Assembly: GCF_000612665.1 (NCBI RefSeq)
Contig: NZ_HG942066.1
Span: forward strand, 1-64,000
Direction of reading: 5' to 3'
DNA length: 64,000 bases
Source of the DNA: Neobacillus dielmonensis
GTDB taxonomy: Bacteria; Bacillota; Bacilli; Bacillales; Cytobacillaceae
Below are positions 62,652-64,000 of this stretch, one piece after another; the stretch's first letter is position 1; each line of letters opens with the position of its first letter. The position numbers and the translations under genes are program-made. Below the pieces are notes generated by a model. That model worked only from the letters and a program-made list of their open reading frames with translations. It made no database searches and was not told where the DNA came from.

Positions 62652-64000
62652 ATGACCATCATTGGAATTGACTTAGGGACAACGAACTCTGCTGTAGCGT
62701 ATTTAAAAAACGGAAAGCCAGAAATCATTACGAATAGTGAAGGTCAAAGAACCACTCCTTCGGTTTTCCAAATCAGCCTCGACAATGAAATCATAATTGG
62801 TAACTCAGCTAAAATGGCTAGTCCGGGCCTTCCGCATTTGACAATTATGGAGGTTAAACGATTAATGGGATCAGAGGAAACGGTAATGGCGGGGAATGAA
62901 GTGTACCGTCCAGAGGAAGTTTCTGCCCATATTCTAAGATATTTGAAAAAATGTGCCGAAGATTTTCTTGGACAGCCAGTTACGGAGGCGGTTATCACAG
63001 TTCCTGCTTACTTCTCTGACTCACAGAGAAAGGCCACCCAAAAAGCAGGTGAATTAGCAGGACTTAAGGCGGAAAGGATCATAAACGAGCCAACAGCTGC
63101 TGCGATTGCCTATGGTATGGAGAATATTGATAAAGATATGAACATACTTGTCTATGATCTCGGCGGAGGAACTTTTGACGTATCAGTGGTTGAAATTTTT
63201 GACGGAGTCGTAGAGGTAAAAGCAAGTGCAGGAGATAACCATCTTGGGGGAGTCGACTTTGATAACGCACTAGCAGATTGGATTATTGATAATTACAAAA
63301 AACAAGAAGGAATTGACCTTTATTCCATTGGGACTGCGCATGAAATTAACCAAAGAAGAGCAAGGATCAAACTAGAAGCGGAGAATATCAAAAAAAATCT
63401 TTCTGTCCAAAAAACAGCATCCATTAATTTACCATTCATCGCTATTCATAATAATGCTCCTATCAGCATCAACACTTCCATCACCAGGGAAGAATTTGAA
63501 GATTTAATTCGTGATATGATCCTTAAAACAATGAATGAAGTCGATAAGGCATTAACGGACGCGAAACTTTCCGTTTCTAACGTGGATGAAGTGCTTTTGG
63601 TCGGAGGTTCCACTAGGATACCAATGATCCAACAGCTAGTAGAACAAAAGTTTAATAAGAAGGCAAAAAAGGATTTAAACCCAGATGAAGCAGTTGCACT
63701 TGGTGCTGCTATACAGGGTGGTATTAAGAGCGGTGAAATTGATTCGTCACAAGGAATAATGGTTATCGATGTATGCCCTTATACATTAGGGACGGAAATT
63801 GTTAAATCGATTGGCGGCCAGAACGTACCTGGTTTCTTTGATCCAATCATTCCACGTAACAGTTCGATTCCGATTACAGAAAGAAAAGTTTATTATACAG
63901 CAAATGATTATCAAACCGGCGTGAATGTAAATGTCTTCCAAGGTGATAATCCTTATATTGACCAAAATATTTTTCTAGGCGATTTTATTCTTGATGGCAT
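62652..64000 (+). CDS. DnaK-like Hsp70 chaperone (partial, runs off the window)
   Basis: At least 449 residues, open to the window end. ATPase signatures: [14 protein letters not shown] (residues 5-18), [46 protein letters not shown], and [14 protein letters not shown]. The substrate-binding domain begins near 395 ([10 protein letters not shown]). It is clearly different from the housekeeping DnaK of bacilli (for example the [19 protein letters not shown] block and short inserts), so it is an accessory Hsp70. GGGG precedes ATG 62652. It belongs to the kinase/PIN operon. Confidence 0.93.
   Translation, partial: MTIIGIDLGTTNSAVAYLKNGKPEIITNSEGQRTTPSVFQISLDNEIIIGNSAKMASPGLPHLTIMEVKRLMGSEETVMAGNEVYRPEEVSAHILRYLKKCAEDFLGQPVTEAVITVPAYFSDSQRKATQKAGELAGLKAERIINEPTAAAIAYGMENIDKDMNILVYDLGGGTFDVSVVEIFDGVVEVKASAGDNHLGGVDFDNALADWIIDNYKKQEGIDLYSIGTAHEINQRRARIKLEAENIKKNLSVQKTASINLPFIAIHNNAPISINTSITREEFEDLIRDMILKTMNEVDKALTDAKLSVSNVDEVLLVGGSTRIPMIQQLVEQKFNKKAKKDLNPDEAVALGAAIQGGIKSGEIDSSQGIMVIDVCPYTLGTEIVKSIGGQNVPGFFDPIIPRNSSIPITERKVYYTANDYQTGVNVNVFQGDNPYIDQNIFLGDFILDG

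Noticed and set aside
62652..64000. Truncated dnaK pseudogene
   Set aside because: The frame is open to the end of the window with all ATPase motifs, so it is cut by the window and not broken.
52242..64000. BREX, Pgl or classical tellurite (Ter) operon
   Set aside because: No TerD/TerC, methyltransferase, PglZ or BrxC-like genes are present; only the TerY-P triad is shared.

Overview
The window looks like chromosome from a Bacillus-type firmicute (Bacillaceae, Neobacillus/Bacillus sensu lato). The support is low to moderate GC, strong AGGAGG-type ribosome binding sites with frequent GTG and TTG starts, typical Bacillus gene families (NupC, PadR/HAAS, YdbS/YdbT, FabF, LysM cell-wall hydrolases, HxlR, PanF/YhdT), a bacillary initiator tRNA, and the approximately 130-bp inverted-ended repeat common in Bacillaceae. 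I cannot name a species from sequence alone.

Layout. 0-5 kb: initiator tRNA-Met, nucleoside permease, methyltransferase, branched-chain aminotransferase and a PadR/HAAS pair. 5-14.8 kb: a secreted SGNH esterase, a transporter plus two M20 amidohydrolases behind a candidate CcpA site, the YhdT-PanF pantothenate uptake pair, a tiny zinc-ribbon protein, and a dienoyl-CoA-reductase-like flavoenzyme. 14.9-22.6 kb: two convergent LysM cell-wall genes, one GH18 and one NlpC/P60, each broken by a single-base frameshift. 22.9-32 kb: FabF, two tandem secreted 5'-nucleotidases, a GH36 alpha-galactosidase, a PD-(D/E)XK nuclease with an Fe-S cysteine set, and a metallo-beta-lactamase-fold hydrolase. 32.5-42.4 kb: oxidoreductase and second MBL hydrolase, DHA2 efflux pump, CBS protein, a carboxy(nor)spermidine synthase/decarboxylase operon behind a candidate attenuator, FUSC protein, and ydbT with a frameshifted ydbS. 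43-51.6 kb: secreted coiled-coil protein, cupin/HD-GYP protein, a ZTP riboswitch controlling serA, a GNAT pseudogene, aldo-keto reductase, MFS/HxlR pair, a DUF6157-type protein and a second MFS pump.

52.2-64 kb is the standout: a compact same-strand operon of ten genes, the last cut by the window end. It encodes an acidic repeat protein, a PIN-domain/protein-kinase/zinc-ribbon fusion, a VWA (TerY-like) protein, a PP2C phosphatase, a polytopic membrane protein, a second PIN/kinase/zinc-ribbon fusion, a second VWA protein, a J-like TPR protein without the HPD motif, a GrpE-like protein and a divergent DnaK. The second kinase domain has Asn in place of both catalytic Asp residues and is predicted to be a pseudokinase. 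The VWA + PP2C + kinase set resembles the TerY-P triad. Joining it to PIN nucleases and a private Hsp70 machine is an architecture I do not recognise as described, and it is my best candidate for a new stress-response or defence system.

Intergenic DNA is rich in repeats: a family of GC-rich palindromes at four loci whose stems covary, a 39-bp tandem array, a degenerate 50-bp hairpin array, and several long perfect inverted repeats in 5' leaders.
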